Shown: positions 35,346 through 48,600 of the stretch, piece by piece
Position numbering within the stretch: the first letter of the stretch is position 1
How the letters are laid out: each line of letters starts with the position of its first letter
Source of the DNA: Hofstenia miamia
Taxonomy: Eukaryota > Xenacoelomorpha > Acoela
Reading direction: 5' to 3'
Length of the DNA stretch: 64,000 nucleotides
NCBI GenBank assembly: GCA_004352715.1
Contig: SCFE01000102.1
Location: forward strand, 741,946 to 805,945
Program-made: the position numbers and the translations under genes
Notes under the pieces: model-generated
Told to the model about the DNA's origin: nothing
Databases searched by the model: none
What the model saw: the letters and a program-made list of their open reading frames with translations, nothing else

Positions 35346-35940
35346 AAACGAAAAAAAAATCGTTGACTCAGATTTTTCCAATTACTTCAGATTTAAACAT
35401 TTGAACTGTGATTTGCCCAGATAACATCCCAAGTCCAAAATATAGTTTTTGGTAGATCTTTGCTTCTATTTAGATAAAATAGGAAAAAATACCGTGTGGA
35501 CGTATATTTTGGGTATCCTCAAGATTTGAAACTTTAGGCTAAAATTTAAATATTAAATTACAATATTTATCAATAATACTTGCTTACTCCAGAAATAAGG
35601 CAATGTTGAGTCATAAATAGGGTGGTTTACTTGTAACCTAATGCGACCGTGAAATGTAAATTTAAGAAAAGATAAAATTAACCTAATGGTAACTCTGAGA
35701 AAAATAAGGGTAATTTCGAAGCAATTTTGCATTAAAAACGTAGTTTTCAATGTTTTCTGTATTGAAGTTAGGATACTTTTAAAGTAATTTTCCGAGTTGC
35801 GAAGAAAAGCTTTCAGCTTTACAGATTGTCGTTGGAATTTCTGTCAGAAATACATATGTTTCTAGCGAGATAATTTGATTTTCCATCTGGAATATGTTTT
35901 GAGATCCACATAACGGAAGACGTTGTTATAGAGGAATATT

Positions 35941-36785
35941 TTAATTCACATGGGTCAATATCAAACATGTTTTCCCCCAGTCAATATCTCGTGGAAATCG
36001 TCTTTTCACGTCCTTAATCGTGTAACTTCTATCTTCCGTTTTCTCCACTAAATCAATAACAAATCTGTAGCATTTCCTGATATGCATTATTAAATCATTG
36101 GTATTTTCTTTGTTTTGTATGCCCTTTTTTGCTTTTTCAGTGAGTATACCGGTGTTTTCGATGTCTTCCACTATTTTGCTCACTTCAAGAAGTTTATCTG
36201 AGTAATAAAGGGAAGCTGCTAACCAACTTGACCATCTGGATATATTCGGTTTAGGTGACTGACCAATTACTTCGAACATAGCTTTGTCAGTTTCAAAATG
36301 ACTGCCTATTTTCATAGTACAATTATGGAGAAGATGGGAAGCACATGTTATTGATGACGACGAGACATAATATTCATTCAACGTCTTCATGGCTGAGAAA
36401 TTATAGCTTGCTGAATCCGTAATGAAAAGGGCGATATTTTCTTTCTGCACTCCAAAAACCGAATGCATTCTTTAAAACTTTAAGAAGATGTTTTAGACTT
36501 GCATTAAATGAGGTATATCAACCGTGGACACTCAATGTCACTAAAAGGTGCGGGAAAATGTATCATTTCATGGATTTCAGTTTCGTCCATGATGAAAAAC
36601 AATTTATTCATTAATTTAGCCTTTATTACTTCCGAGTACTCATTGGCAATTATGGGAAGCCTCATTTGACCAGCTGATTCTGAAGGTAGCTCGAAATTCA
36701 TATATGTGAACAAGCTCTTTAACAAATCAATGCTTAATTTCTCTAATGGAATATTCTTTTCCCAGAAGTATATTAATTTTCATTC
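35941..36785 (-). pseudogene. hAT-superfamily transposase fragment (DUF659-like)
   Basis: Reading right to left: IPLEKLSIDLLKSLF, LFFIMDETEIHEM (first catalytic Asp region), a frameshift near 36500, then ENIALFITDSASYNFSAM and CASHLLHNCTMKI, followed by SRWSSWLAASLYYSDKLLEV. The MDE and TDSA-x-Y motifs followed by a C-x-x-H-x-LHN block are typical of hAT transposases with a DUF659 domain. The zinc-finger N-terminus and C-terminal dimerisation domain were not found. Confidence 0.7.
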
Positions 36786-37709
36786 ATCTTACAATATAAA
36801 AGATTTGTGAACAGAAAGATGACATCAACCAACAATAAAAAAGCAGTCAATTTCTGCAAAATTTGCCAATAATTTTTTAATGGTAGCTGTATTTTTATAG
36901 AATTTAAACTATATTAAGCAGTTTTAGCTAAAGAAATAACATTGAATTATAGTGAAAATCCCAATTAAAAATTCCCGCAATGCAGTTTCTATATAAATAT
37001 AATTTTAATAATAATAATGTAATATGAATGTTAAAATTGTACAAAGAGAAATTGTGAGTTTCAAGCGCTTTTATATTCAATAAAAATGTAGGCAATGCAC
37101 GGCTAATTTAATCGAAATCCTAGGCACAGCACGGTTGAAGCTCTGCTCAAATTCCTTTAAAATTAGTTTCTTAATGTCTAATTTGATAGCAATATAAAAA
37201 GCATAATTGTAACTTTATGTAAATTAGTAACCTTTGAACCGCCCTAGTTATAAGCTTGCTTATTAATTGAATTTTCAGTTTTGAATTAAGTTTAATGTAC
37301 TGTACGGAATCTACAACATCAAAGTTTTTTGAGAAAAATATATCTACACGCATAGCTCTAACAGATTTTCTAAGAAAGTTGTTTTATTATGACTTTGAAA
37401 AAACCTATTAAAAATCATAATCATATGATAGTGCTTTACTTTATGTCGCATTGCGTCGATACGTGTATTACCCATAGAGTGACCTTACATGCCTTGATAT
37501 GGAGCCATTCTAGGCTCCACTGACATTTTTTAATCTGCATTATTTCTAGAGTTTATAAATTTTTTATATGAACAACTATAAAATCATAAAAGTCGATTCG
37601 TGTAACATAGTAGTAATTTACGAACCACAATATTTTGTGAATTACGTTAGTTCATCCTCACCCATTCCATGACTAATTAATTAAATACTCTATTTGAATA
37701 AAATATAAT
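36786..37709. other. no gene recognised; 3' flank of AADC copy 2
   Basis: AT-rich, non-coding. The open frame 37353-37171 shows nothing recognisable. Confidence 0.35.
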
Positions 37710-37888
37710 TTAATTATCAACACAATCTTGAATGACTTTCCATGCAAGTTTGACATCTTCTATATTTGTTAAACGACTGCATGTGGCGAATCTTAAGAAA
37801 TAAACATCTTTTATCTTCGATTGACCAATAAAAGTTTTCTTGGTATTGTTGACTTTTTCGTACAAGATTTCGTTTCTCTCATTGGAGC
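37710..37888 (-). CDS. AADC copy 2 exon 7 (last)
   Basis: 179 nt, acceptor AACTTAG, ending in TAA. Encodes [33 protein letters not shown] and [12 protein letters not shown]. Intron 6 is only 156 bp here, against 3.8 kb in copy 1. Confidence 0.92.
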
Positions 37889-38416
37889 CTAAGTTCATGA
37901 ACTGATTAATATTAATAAATTTAAATTACATATTAAGTAATACATTGCTTTTCTCTTGCGTAATTGGTTTCGTGTAAAGAGTTTTACTATTAATTGTCTT
38001 TCTGTCATTATTTCCAAAAGAAACGAATTTCTCAGAAAGAATACCTTTCAGCTTAAAGCAGACCATTGACAATTTGGTTTCATTGTACAACTCAAACCGA
38101 TCATCTTGTCTCACCATTGATTCAAATTCCTTTCCGAGTGCAATTGTGTGTCGAATCCATTCTTGTAATCCTTTCACACCCAAACGACGAATCGTAAACC
38201 AAAGTTTAAGTGACCTAAGGATATCTACTAGTAAATTTAGGAAAAACCTGGTAGGAATAAGATATATTAAGAATTTGTTTTCTATTTAGACTTTTAAATA
38301 AATGCTGATTAGGGTATTTAGTTATTGGCGGATTATGTACTGAAAAGTCAATTATGTAAAGATTTATAGAAGCTAAGGCATGGGACTGATGTCCATTTTT
38401 ACATATGTACTAAAAG

Positions 38417-38457
<41 letters not shown>

Positions 38458-40024
38458 AATAGGTAAATGTAGTATGTGGATATATATATGTATGCATTTT
38501 CCATTGTTTTAACTCCATTTCTACTAGTGTTACTTGTATGAAAATTTGTACATAACACTCACTATTTTCAAAATGCAATGTATACAAATATGTCTAAAAT
38601 TCCTTTTTGAAATGATTAATGTTGACTTCTTCCATTAGATATTCTAACAAGGAGTTACGTACTGTAGGTGCGACCTATGAAAAGGGCCTTTTACGAAAAT
38701 TACGAGTCATTCAAGGTAACTTTAATCTCTCAGCGCGAAGTATTCTGGCATTTTTTGGATGCAATAAATAATTTATACAGGGGCGCATTAAGCATTTTTT
38801 CTGAGAAGGGGAACTATTATATATATATATATATATATATACANNNNNNNNNNNNNNNNNNNNNNNNNNNNNNNNNNNNNNNNNNNNNNNNNNNNNNNNN
38901 NNNNNNNNNNNNNNNNNNNNNNNNNNNNNNNNNNNNNNNNNNNNNNNNNNNNNNNNNNNNNNNNNNNNNNNNNNNNNNNNNNNNNNNNNNNNNNNNNNNN
39001 NNNNNNNNNNNNNNNNNNNNNNNNNNNNNNNNNNNNNNNNNNNNNNNNNNNNNNNNNNNNNNNNNNNNNNNNNNNNNNNNNNNNNNNNNNNNNNNNNNNN
39101 NNNNNNNNNNNNNNNNNNNNNNNNNNNNNNNNNNNNNNNNNNNNNNNNNNNNNNNNNNNNNNNNNNNNNNNNNNNNNNNNNNNNNNNNNNNNNNNNNNNN
39201 NNNNNNNNNNNNNNNNNNNNNNNNNNNNNNNNNNNNNNNNNNNNNNNNNNNNNNNNNNNNNNNNNNNNNNNNNNNNNNNNNNNNNNNNNNNNNNNNNNNN
39301 NNNNNNNNNNNNNNNNNNNNNNNNNNNNNNNNNNNNNNNNNNNNNNNNNNNNNNNNNNNNNNNNNNNNNNNNNNNNNNNNNNNNNNNNNNNNNNNNNNNN
39401 NNNNNNNNNNNNNNNNNNNNNNNNNNNNNNNNNNNNNNNNNNNNNNNNNNNNNNNNNNNNNNNNNNNNNNNNNNNNNNNNNNNNNNNNNNNNNNNNNNNN
39501 NNNNNNNNNNNNNNNNNNNNNNNNNNNNNNNNNNNNNNNNNNNNNNNNNNNNNNNNNNNNNNNNNNNNNNNNNNNNNNNNNNNNNNNNNNNNNNNNNNNN
39601 NNNNNNNNNNNNNNNNNNNNNNNNNNNNNNNNNNNNNNNNNNNNNNNNNNNNNNNNNNNNNNNNNNNNNNNNNNNNNNNNNNNNNNNNNNNNNNNNNNNN
39701 NNNNNNNNNNNNNNNNNNNNNNNNNNNNNNNNNNNNNNNNNNNNNNNNNNNNNNNNNNNNNNNNNNNNNNNNNNNNNNNNNNNNNNNNNNNNNNNNNNNN
39801 NNNNNNNNNNNNNNNNNNNNNNNNNNNNNNNNNNNNNNNNNNNAAAATTTACATTGTACAATTGCAATAGGGGTGTAATTTCTTAAGTATGAGTTTCAGG
39901 TTTTTTTTAAGAAAAAAATTTTTAGACCTGTTGCAGCGCCATCCGCCATATTACATTTGCGCCCGTATACATTTTTTGTATCCAGCACCTTGTAGATACT
40001 TTAAAATGTTGTATGTATATGTAT

Positions 40025-40070
<46 letters not shown>

Positions 40071-42603
40071 TTGCATAGATATTCCTACGTGTAAAGTAAT
40101 TGATAAAGTCATTATTCTGAAGGTTTTGCAACTATTGAAAAACATTATTAGGAAAATTTAATAGTCTGCACTTTTTTACATTCTAAACAAAACAGAAAAT
40201 TTGATATTAACAAATTCCAACGATTCAATTTAGGTTTACTATTTCAAATATCAACTCTTCAGTGTCATAGTTTTCAAATTAAATTTCAAAGTAGAAACGG
40301 CACTAGTATAATGAATATTTATTATAAATTACTAAAAGTGAATAATTTTTCCCTACACCTATAGAGCCACTACTAAGGTTGGCTAACACACGAATGTCCT
40401 CCGTGGTTCAGTAGGTGAGGAGAATTTCGAACACAGGCTGTATCCCTGTTAACTGATCCTAGTTTGAAACATTATCTTTCTTTTGTGGTATGAGGATCTC
40501 TAGAAATGTCTTTCCTTCTTAGCCCTTAGTAACTCCCAATCTTTGCCAGACCTGTATCATCCCCGATCCACATAATTCTATTTCGGCACATTTTTATGGC
40601 GCTTGTTAAGAAACTCTCTGCAAATATGCGTCACGCTATAGTTGGGTGTTAGAAATGTCTAATAAAATCTGCTCACTGAAATGAAAAATTTCAAAAGGTT
40701 GTTTAAGAAATTATATAGCCTTAACTACAACTGTTGCGTAATAGTTTATTTTTTAAATTTCAGTCCATTTTTTCCAATAGTTCCATCTTCTACTTCAACT
40801 CCTGTTAAGAGAAAAAAGAACAGGACTGAGGATCATTCTGCATTAAAACTGTGCTGCCACAAAATATCTTTAGTTACATTTTGTAACTTCAAACTTGCCA
40901 TTGTTTGAACTTAATACTCTATTTCTCTATTGTTTTATTAGCATTTCTATGTAATTCACAGTATTTCACTAAATGTAAAAATACAAAAAACTTGTTCAAA
41001 TTATTTGCAATTTAGCAAAATATAATTTCAAAAAATTTCATTGAAAATGGCTATATTTTGCAAACGAGCTACCCTATGCGTATAACCATCAGGAAATAAA
41101 CGTATAGTCTTGAAGTGGACTATCAGTTATAGAATGTGTAAGTACACGCTGGATACTTGGAGCGGGATCAAAAGAACTTTGGTCTTAGATTGATTAAATT
41201 TCGCATAAAATCTATTAAAAAATTTCACCCAGATTATTCAATATATAAAAACTCTACCTCATCTTCTATAAAATTTACTTGTTTAACATTATAGTGTTTG
41301 TAAATCGTCAGCATAGGTGCATAGCAGTGATATGGGCAATTCTGTCTTGTGAGTACGAGTTGAACAAACACGTATATACCGTATACAATGTTGGGCCAAA
41401 ACTTGAGTCATGTGGCACTCCTTGACGCACGTCCATTTTGATGCTCTTACATCGTTTCAAACCAATCCGTTAGATATAATAGAACCATGACAAAACAATA
41501 TTACGAAATCTTAGCTTTATAAAAATCGTTCTCAGAATATCAAAAACTAATATGTCAAAATCCGCGGATTGATTTATGAGAATAAGTACTTTCACTTCTA
41601 TCTAAGTCACAAAGAATATCATTTGTTACTCTTAGAAGAGCACATTTCACTTAATACAGTTTGCGATTGATTGACTGAAATTTTAGTTTCAATCCATGTG
41701 ATTCTAAGAAGTTTACAATTTGATTAATGCGATTTTTTCGATTCGTTTCTTTATAAAAGGTAGCTTAGAAATTGATCGAAAATTTCCATATTAAGATAAC
41801 TGAATTTCTTGTCTATTATTAGTGGCTTCATTTGCCGACTTCGAGAATAAACCCTGTACTGTCAAAGAATATACTTTAAAGATTAGTAAATCCTTAGTAC
41901 CTTCAGCAACCTCTGAAGTGTGAGCAGGATCTGCGTTTGAGGTTGTGTATTTTAAAGAGAGTATTACCCTCTGTAGTTGACAATCATCCACCATATTGAA
42001 CCAGCCATATGTACTTGTTCCATCAGTCGGAAATAAATCATTTATCATTGAATCAATGCATATAGAATTTATAGTTTGAGCGCGTTCAAGGTCATTTTTC
42101 CTGTAAAATACTGGGAGAATAAAGATGCTTTTTCTTGAATTTAATTTGCAATGGGATATTCAGGTTCATGTGTTTGGCCACAGAGATTTTTTCCATGCAT
42201 TTCAAATATCTTTCATATTGATGTTTACAAGAGTGTCATCCCAAAATTAAAAGTTAGCAATGCATGCAACCTTCTAATTAGAATTTACAGGTTTAAATTA
42301 CTTGTTATTTATAATTTTTTTTAACACAAAAGCAGGAATGTGCCCCTCCCCTCGTTTCAAAAATTATAAAGCCGTGCATGTTAGCGAAAAATATTTATTG
42401 TACACTGATTTTATTACGGACAAAATGATACATCGTAACTGTTATAATTTGTGAAATCCAGATTTAATTTGGATATACTGAAGAGTCAATATTATGTGAC
42501 GATCTATGTGAGAGAATTAAATTTACTGAAGCTAAGCAATACGAATGATGGCTACTATTACATATATTCTAAAAAAAATTATATTTACACATATATATAT
42601 AAC

Positions 42604-42650
<47 letters not shown>

Positions 42651-45600
42651 TGCAGTGATGAAGATATTTGCTAAAACATATTCTAGTGTCTGAAGTACAT
42701 GCAAAAAATGTTATGCTTCAATGAGAAATCCGGTTTTTCCAAAAAATCTTTTGATAATTAGAGTTCAAATAATGAGGCGGTCTGATGTCCAAGAGAAGAA
42801 CAACTACCCTTAAATATTTTGAGAGAGGAAGCCAGGTCGAGAAATTAAATCGGAAAGAGGAGACAATTCTCTATCTTGTGGTATCTTCAGATTATATTTT
42901 TTTTCCTTAGTTCGTGAGATATGTGTCTAAAAATTATTTGGGGAAGCCATTATAGATATTGAAAAAATCACAGTAGAATTAAAATTAAATGCAACTCTTA
43001 TGTTTATTTATTCAAAATTTTAGGTGTGAAGTATATATACACGTATGATCACATTGCTCTTTATGCAAATATAAACAGGAAAAGGCGTAGCTTTGGAAAT
43101 CGTGATTTAGCTAATCAAAGTTTAAACAAATAGATTTCAATGATTTCTAAAGCTAAGGAAGATTCATGCTTTATAATCATCGAATTTTAGTGCCTATTAT
43201 CAACAATTAGTTACTCACAGGGTTGGAAATTTACCTAAACGTTCGTCCTAGCCCAATCTGCCAATGTCTGTAGTCTACTGTCGACACTTGATGTTCATGT
43301 TTTAGATATTCTGGATCCACTGAAAATGTTCTAGAAAGAATATTTCTGTCTCTCACCCACAACAATGAGCAAGAAGAATTGATAAGTAGCCATTTATGCG
43401 GGTTGAAGCAAAATGATGTCATCAAGTCAAACCCCTTTTTCATCCACTCCTGGTATTCAGGGCAAATTAGAGCGGAGCCAGCAAATGCCGCATCGACATG
43501 AAGCCAGATTCCATACTAAGTAATTAAAATAATAGGCTTATTTTAGAATTAAACAGACAATAATTTTACTCAGATGATAATTCCTTTTTCTACAATTAAT
43601 ACATATATGTCCAAGAACTAATGATCCTTGGCATGTTATAAACAAGTGACACCCTGAAATATATATTGAAGGATAAATTTGTGATAAACCCGTCTACAAC
43701 TATTAATTATTTAAACACAATGATAAAATGCTCTGCCTTAGGCCAAAAGCAAATAACTGGACTGCTTCAATGCTGTTAGGTAAATTCAATTCACGTTTAA
43801 GAAAGTTAGCCGATTGTAGGCACAATTGGGAAAGAAGCCTAATCCATTTGGTCCAAAATAATTATATTTTTATTAATTCAAGTGTTTTTCATATTTTTCT
43901 TAAGATATGCAAATAAGTGTACATTTTCAGGAGCACAGAGCTGCTTTTATGGCGATTGTCTATGTAAATAGACGATCACCAAGTTAGGAATAAAAAGGTA
44001 TGCAAGAATTTGCGGTTGAGTGGACCGTAGATAATATAATATGTATCTGCGCTATCTGCAAGTCTGTTCAAACTAATCAGGAACTGAGACTATTGTAATT
44101 TAATCAAAGTAAAAATCGAGATTAGCTTTGTACAGTCTAGCCCTACAGGGTGACCCAGAAGTCATTGTCGATCTGATAAATTCAGATTTTATTGAAAGCA
44201 ATCTGCATTATTTCATTGGATGATTTATGTTCTCATATTTATAAAGGATTATTGATTTGTTCATTTATTCAGATTTTATTGAAAGTAATCTGCATTATTT
44301 TCATTTCGGAATGGCTAAACGTGAAAGTGATGCAAGTCACTAAACTTTGAATCTTAGCTGCAGCATGGTGGCACGAAGCAGAGGATTCCAAACGTAGTAT
44401 GCAACTTATCCGTCAAAAATTAAGCGATAAATTTGAAACTGAACCTCCAAGAGGGAGTGTTATTAAGGCATGGCATGATAAATTATTCGAAACAGGAAAC
44501 CTTTTGGACCTACCGAAAACTGGAAAACTTAATGAGAGAGGTGACAAAATTGACTGTGTGAATAACTCTATTGTCAATGATCCGAGACAGTCAACACGTA
44601 GACTGTCAGATGAACTGGGCATTCCCAGAACGACTGTTTAAAAATGTTAAAGGAGGATCTTCATCTAAAACCATGGAAACCTACAAGTGTTCAGTTTCTT
44701 ACACCTGAAGATCATGAAAATCGTGTCCTCTGTTCCAAATTGATTCTTAAGAAATACAATAATGAAAGACTTAAGAATAAGTTGTTTTTCTCAGGTTAAT
44801 GGGCCATGTTCATGTCATCAAGAAACTCCAACGTCGTCTTGTGGTCAAAAGAAAACCCATATTTTTGGCAACAGGTTCAGCAATACCCACCAAAAGTGAT
44901 GATATCTGCAGCAATGTCCTCAACAGCTCTGATCGGTCCATTTTTTTTATAGATGGTACGATTGATGCCAACAGGTATATCCGGATGCTAATGATAGAGT
45001 TTTTACCTGAGCTACGATGTCGTCATCTGCATATGTCCTGTCACCTTCCACAAGATGGAGCCCCGTGCCATACTGCCGTACTGACTCGTAAGTTTCTTGA
45101 CCAGCGTTTTCAAGGACGATGGTTGGCAAACATTGTCCAACTCCATGGCTGCCCAAGAGTCCAAAATTGACTTCCTGCGACAACGCGCTATGGGAATAGT
45201 CAAACGACGAATACGCCAGCAACACCCCCAGTCAATTGACGATATCAAAAGGGCTGCCATCATGGCATTTAAGAAAATTGACCACGAACTACTTCACAAA
45301 ATCCACAATCGATCCTTTCGTCGATTGCAGTTGTGCATTGATATTGGAGGTCTTCAGGTAGATCCTTATGAAAAGTAGTGTTCTTTTGTTTTAGCTTTAT
45401 GAATAATAATATTATTCTTGTATAATAATTGTATGAATAAAAATTGTTGATTAAAATTCCACTTATTCCTTATTAACTAGGTCAAAAGTGACTTCCGGGC
45501 CACCCTGTATTTATTTAAAAATAAAAAATATCTGTATTGTGAAATCAATTTTGTAAGTACAAATGATCATTGTTAAGACAGATTGAATCTATGTTGGATT

Positions 45601-48600
45601 TCCATCAATATTCTATATGTAAACTATGACTAATAAAGAAGGCTTGTTTGCCGATTTCAATTGAATTTCAAAGTCTAACTTAAAAATTTTAAGACTAAAA
45701 TCCTAGATCAGAGATTATTAAAATAGATGGTCTGAAAGCAAAGACAATTTTAGGCAATATGATATTTATTTAAATATGCAAAAAATTTTCTCTATATAAA
45801 ATTTATACACTTATGCATTCCAATTCAAAATAAATAGCATGAATTGGTATTAAGTAACTAACGATTGCACATCTTCACCCTCGATACTCATATTTTTGGC
45901 ACATTTTCAGCCTCATTGGTGTAATAAAATTTTCTTAAAAATGCACTAGAAGCCCTTTACTTTTTGAATGTTTGATACTGTTTCAGGTTTTTACAATAGA
46001 TATTTTTCGCCAAGGGCATTTTATCATACTGTTCTATGCCACTGCATAAGATCATAAGTGAAGTGAAAAAAAATCATTTATTTAATAAAAGTAGAAATTA
46101 AATAATTAATGAAAATTACATTTCATAGTTAAATTCAAATATTTATATTAAATGAAAAATATTTTTTTCAAAATGGCATTAAATTTATGAAAACTCGTAA
46201 ATTTTAATGATTAATCAAACAAACGTTCAATAAGATGAATTTATGTATACTTTAAAACAATGATTCATAAACTAAGCAGAATTTTAGGAGATTGTTTCAA
46301 AGGCTTGCGAATGCCGATAACCCAAATTTCCACTTTTCTACATATAAAATCTGTTTTATGTTTCACATGACTATCACAGTGGCGGCTCGTGCATGCAAAA
46401 GTTAGGCAAGCAAATATTTTTTAAGGAACCAAAACAGTGTAAATAAAAAATCATGAAGAATATATTTATATATAAAATACCTAAGGCGAGTTTTCTCAGA
46501 AATGTATCTGTAATATTATTATTGAAATAAGTTCTTTAAATAAATCATTTTCAAGAATTCTTGCATTTGTTAAAAATTTCTTTAACAGAAACTAATCGTT
46601 CTGCAAGACGGTGATCAAAATCCAATCGTTTGCATTAATTCAAATATTTAAAAATTTTCGGTAAGGCGTCAATAAATCATGCATTTCAAAATATTGAATA
46701 AGAATTTTGTCAATTTTTATAACTGAAGGCATGTTGATGATAGAAAACTTGAGATAAATTACACAATTTTCGAAGATTGAGAAACTTAGAGTAGAAATTT
46801 AGAACAGAAAATGGCAGCTGATGGAAATCACATTTAAACCGCTCAAAGTTTTTTAAAATATATTTCCATATATATCACTTCAAAATATCCACGTAATATT
46901 TGATTTTTTGAATGAACTGGTGCCACATTCGTAGAAAAAATTCGTCTTTGATTCACAATTGTTATGAATTTTCTAATTTCTGTAAACTGAAAGAATATTT
47001 TACAAGGAATCTGTGAGGTAAAAAAATGTGAAAAAACTACATACCAGATAGAAGCCTTGCTCAAATATATTTCTGTTTCTGGTAGTGCTTGAATGCAAAA
47101 ATATTTCTGATTGATTTAAATATTAAATATTATGTTTACTTTTGGGTTATTGTATGGAATTAAAATATTTCGCGTGGTTCTCTTTAGGCTACAGTTAGAC
47201 TATGTGATTGCGGTCACGTGTGATCTGTCTCATTTTGATAAAATCGCACGTCTAACCACAGAGATATTTGGCGATGTGACATGTTTCGTAATTTTTCTTG
47301 CTACCAATCACGTATCCTTGCAACGGAAATATTTCAATGTGAAGCAATGAGCGGAGTGCTTGCTTTTCTAGGTAAATCTTCGCACGATGAGTTTAAGAAA
47401 ACGGATCTAGTTTAATTGTTTGAACGAGCGTAGGTCCAGCACTAAGGCATTTGCTTGCTGTGGCGCAATCATTCAATTATTTTTAAAGCAAATCATAATG
47501 AATTATTTCCTAATTCAATTCATTTATTACTTGATTTTTGAATGTTGTTTTAAAGCAAAACTAATAATTTACGATTTGTACAAGTGTATGGGTATAAATT
47601 CATGCAATTAAGAATTAAATTCATTTATCAAAAAAATATTGGCAAGCACTGCTTGCCTTGCTTACACGTACGAGCCGCCTATGTACTATCAATAAACCTA
47701 ATGATACAAATGGTTTTTTCATCAATGGGAAATTATTCATTACCTTTTTGCAAACTGCTCCAATTTCCTCCAGATTATCAAAAGAACAGGATGAGGTTGT
47801 TCCTAGAGTTGCACATGTGTAAATAGGCTTCAATCCATATTTTATATCATTTTCAATTGCCTCTTGCAAAGCAGGACCTCGCATGCTATTATTTTCATCT
47901 GCTTCAATCATATGTATTGCTACATTGGCCATCATCGCTGCCTTCTCTACACTAGAATGAGCCTGTTCTGATGCGTAGCAAACTAGTTCACTCGCTTTCG
48001 CCACTATAAATGTTCAATTTGATATATAATCTAAACGTGTAAAATATTTAAAAAGCCTATAAATCTTAATCACTAGGTTCTATATGTCAAGGGATAAAGG
48101 ATAATTTTCTAGATGAACATAGCATTTAAATTATAGATATTTTGTATTTGCAATTATAATGTTTAATATAACGCGCCAGCAGTGTATGTAAAACTAGCTT
48201 ACAATTGTCGTTGAATTTGAACCTACGCAGTGGCGGATTTAAGAGGGGACTATAGGACTGCAGCCCCCCCCATGAGGAGCAAAACGGAGGTAAATTTTTG
48301 CAACCTTGATAAAAATTCTAAATTAGTACCAAATTTTTGTATTTCATTTGCAAAACGATCCAAGGGTTTGGCAAATATTTGTAAAATATTTGGCAAATTT
48401 TTAAATAACTTGCAATCCTAAAATTTAACAAACCTTGCAAATATTTGGCAAATATTTGTCCAACTTTCCATCTTTTTTTCAAATAATATTACACATTCTT
48501 AAGAATATTATTCCAATATTGGGGCTTTCATCTACAATCCACCAAATAAATAAATTATAAGGGCAGTTGAAAGAACTGCCTCCACATTATACAAAAATCT

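Noticed and set aside
38668-39870. Long open frames (359-400 codons) through the gap at 38844-39843, and similar ones at 56698-57862 and 18428-18900
   Set aside because: They consist of undetermined N codons plus Tyr-Ile repeats from TA tracts; there is no real coding sequence.
40395-40475. A functional tRNA-Tyr
   Set aside because: The anticodon stem is perfect, but the acceptor and T stems do not close and box B is degenerate; a SINE head explains it better.
45012-45263. Minus-strand frames overlapping the Tc1-type transposase relic
   Set aside because: They are antisense shadows of the plus-strand transposase remnant.
48226-48260. gcagtggcggatttaagagg as an end of a complete hAT-type element
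   Set aside because: No matching inverted end with an 8-bp duplication was found in the window.
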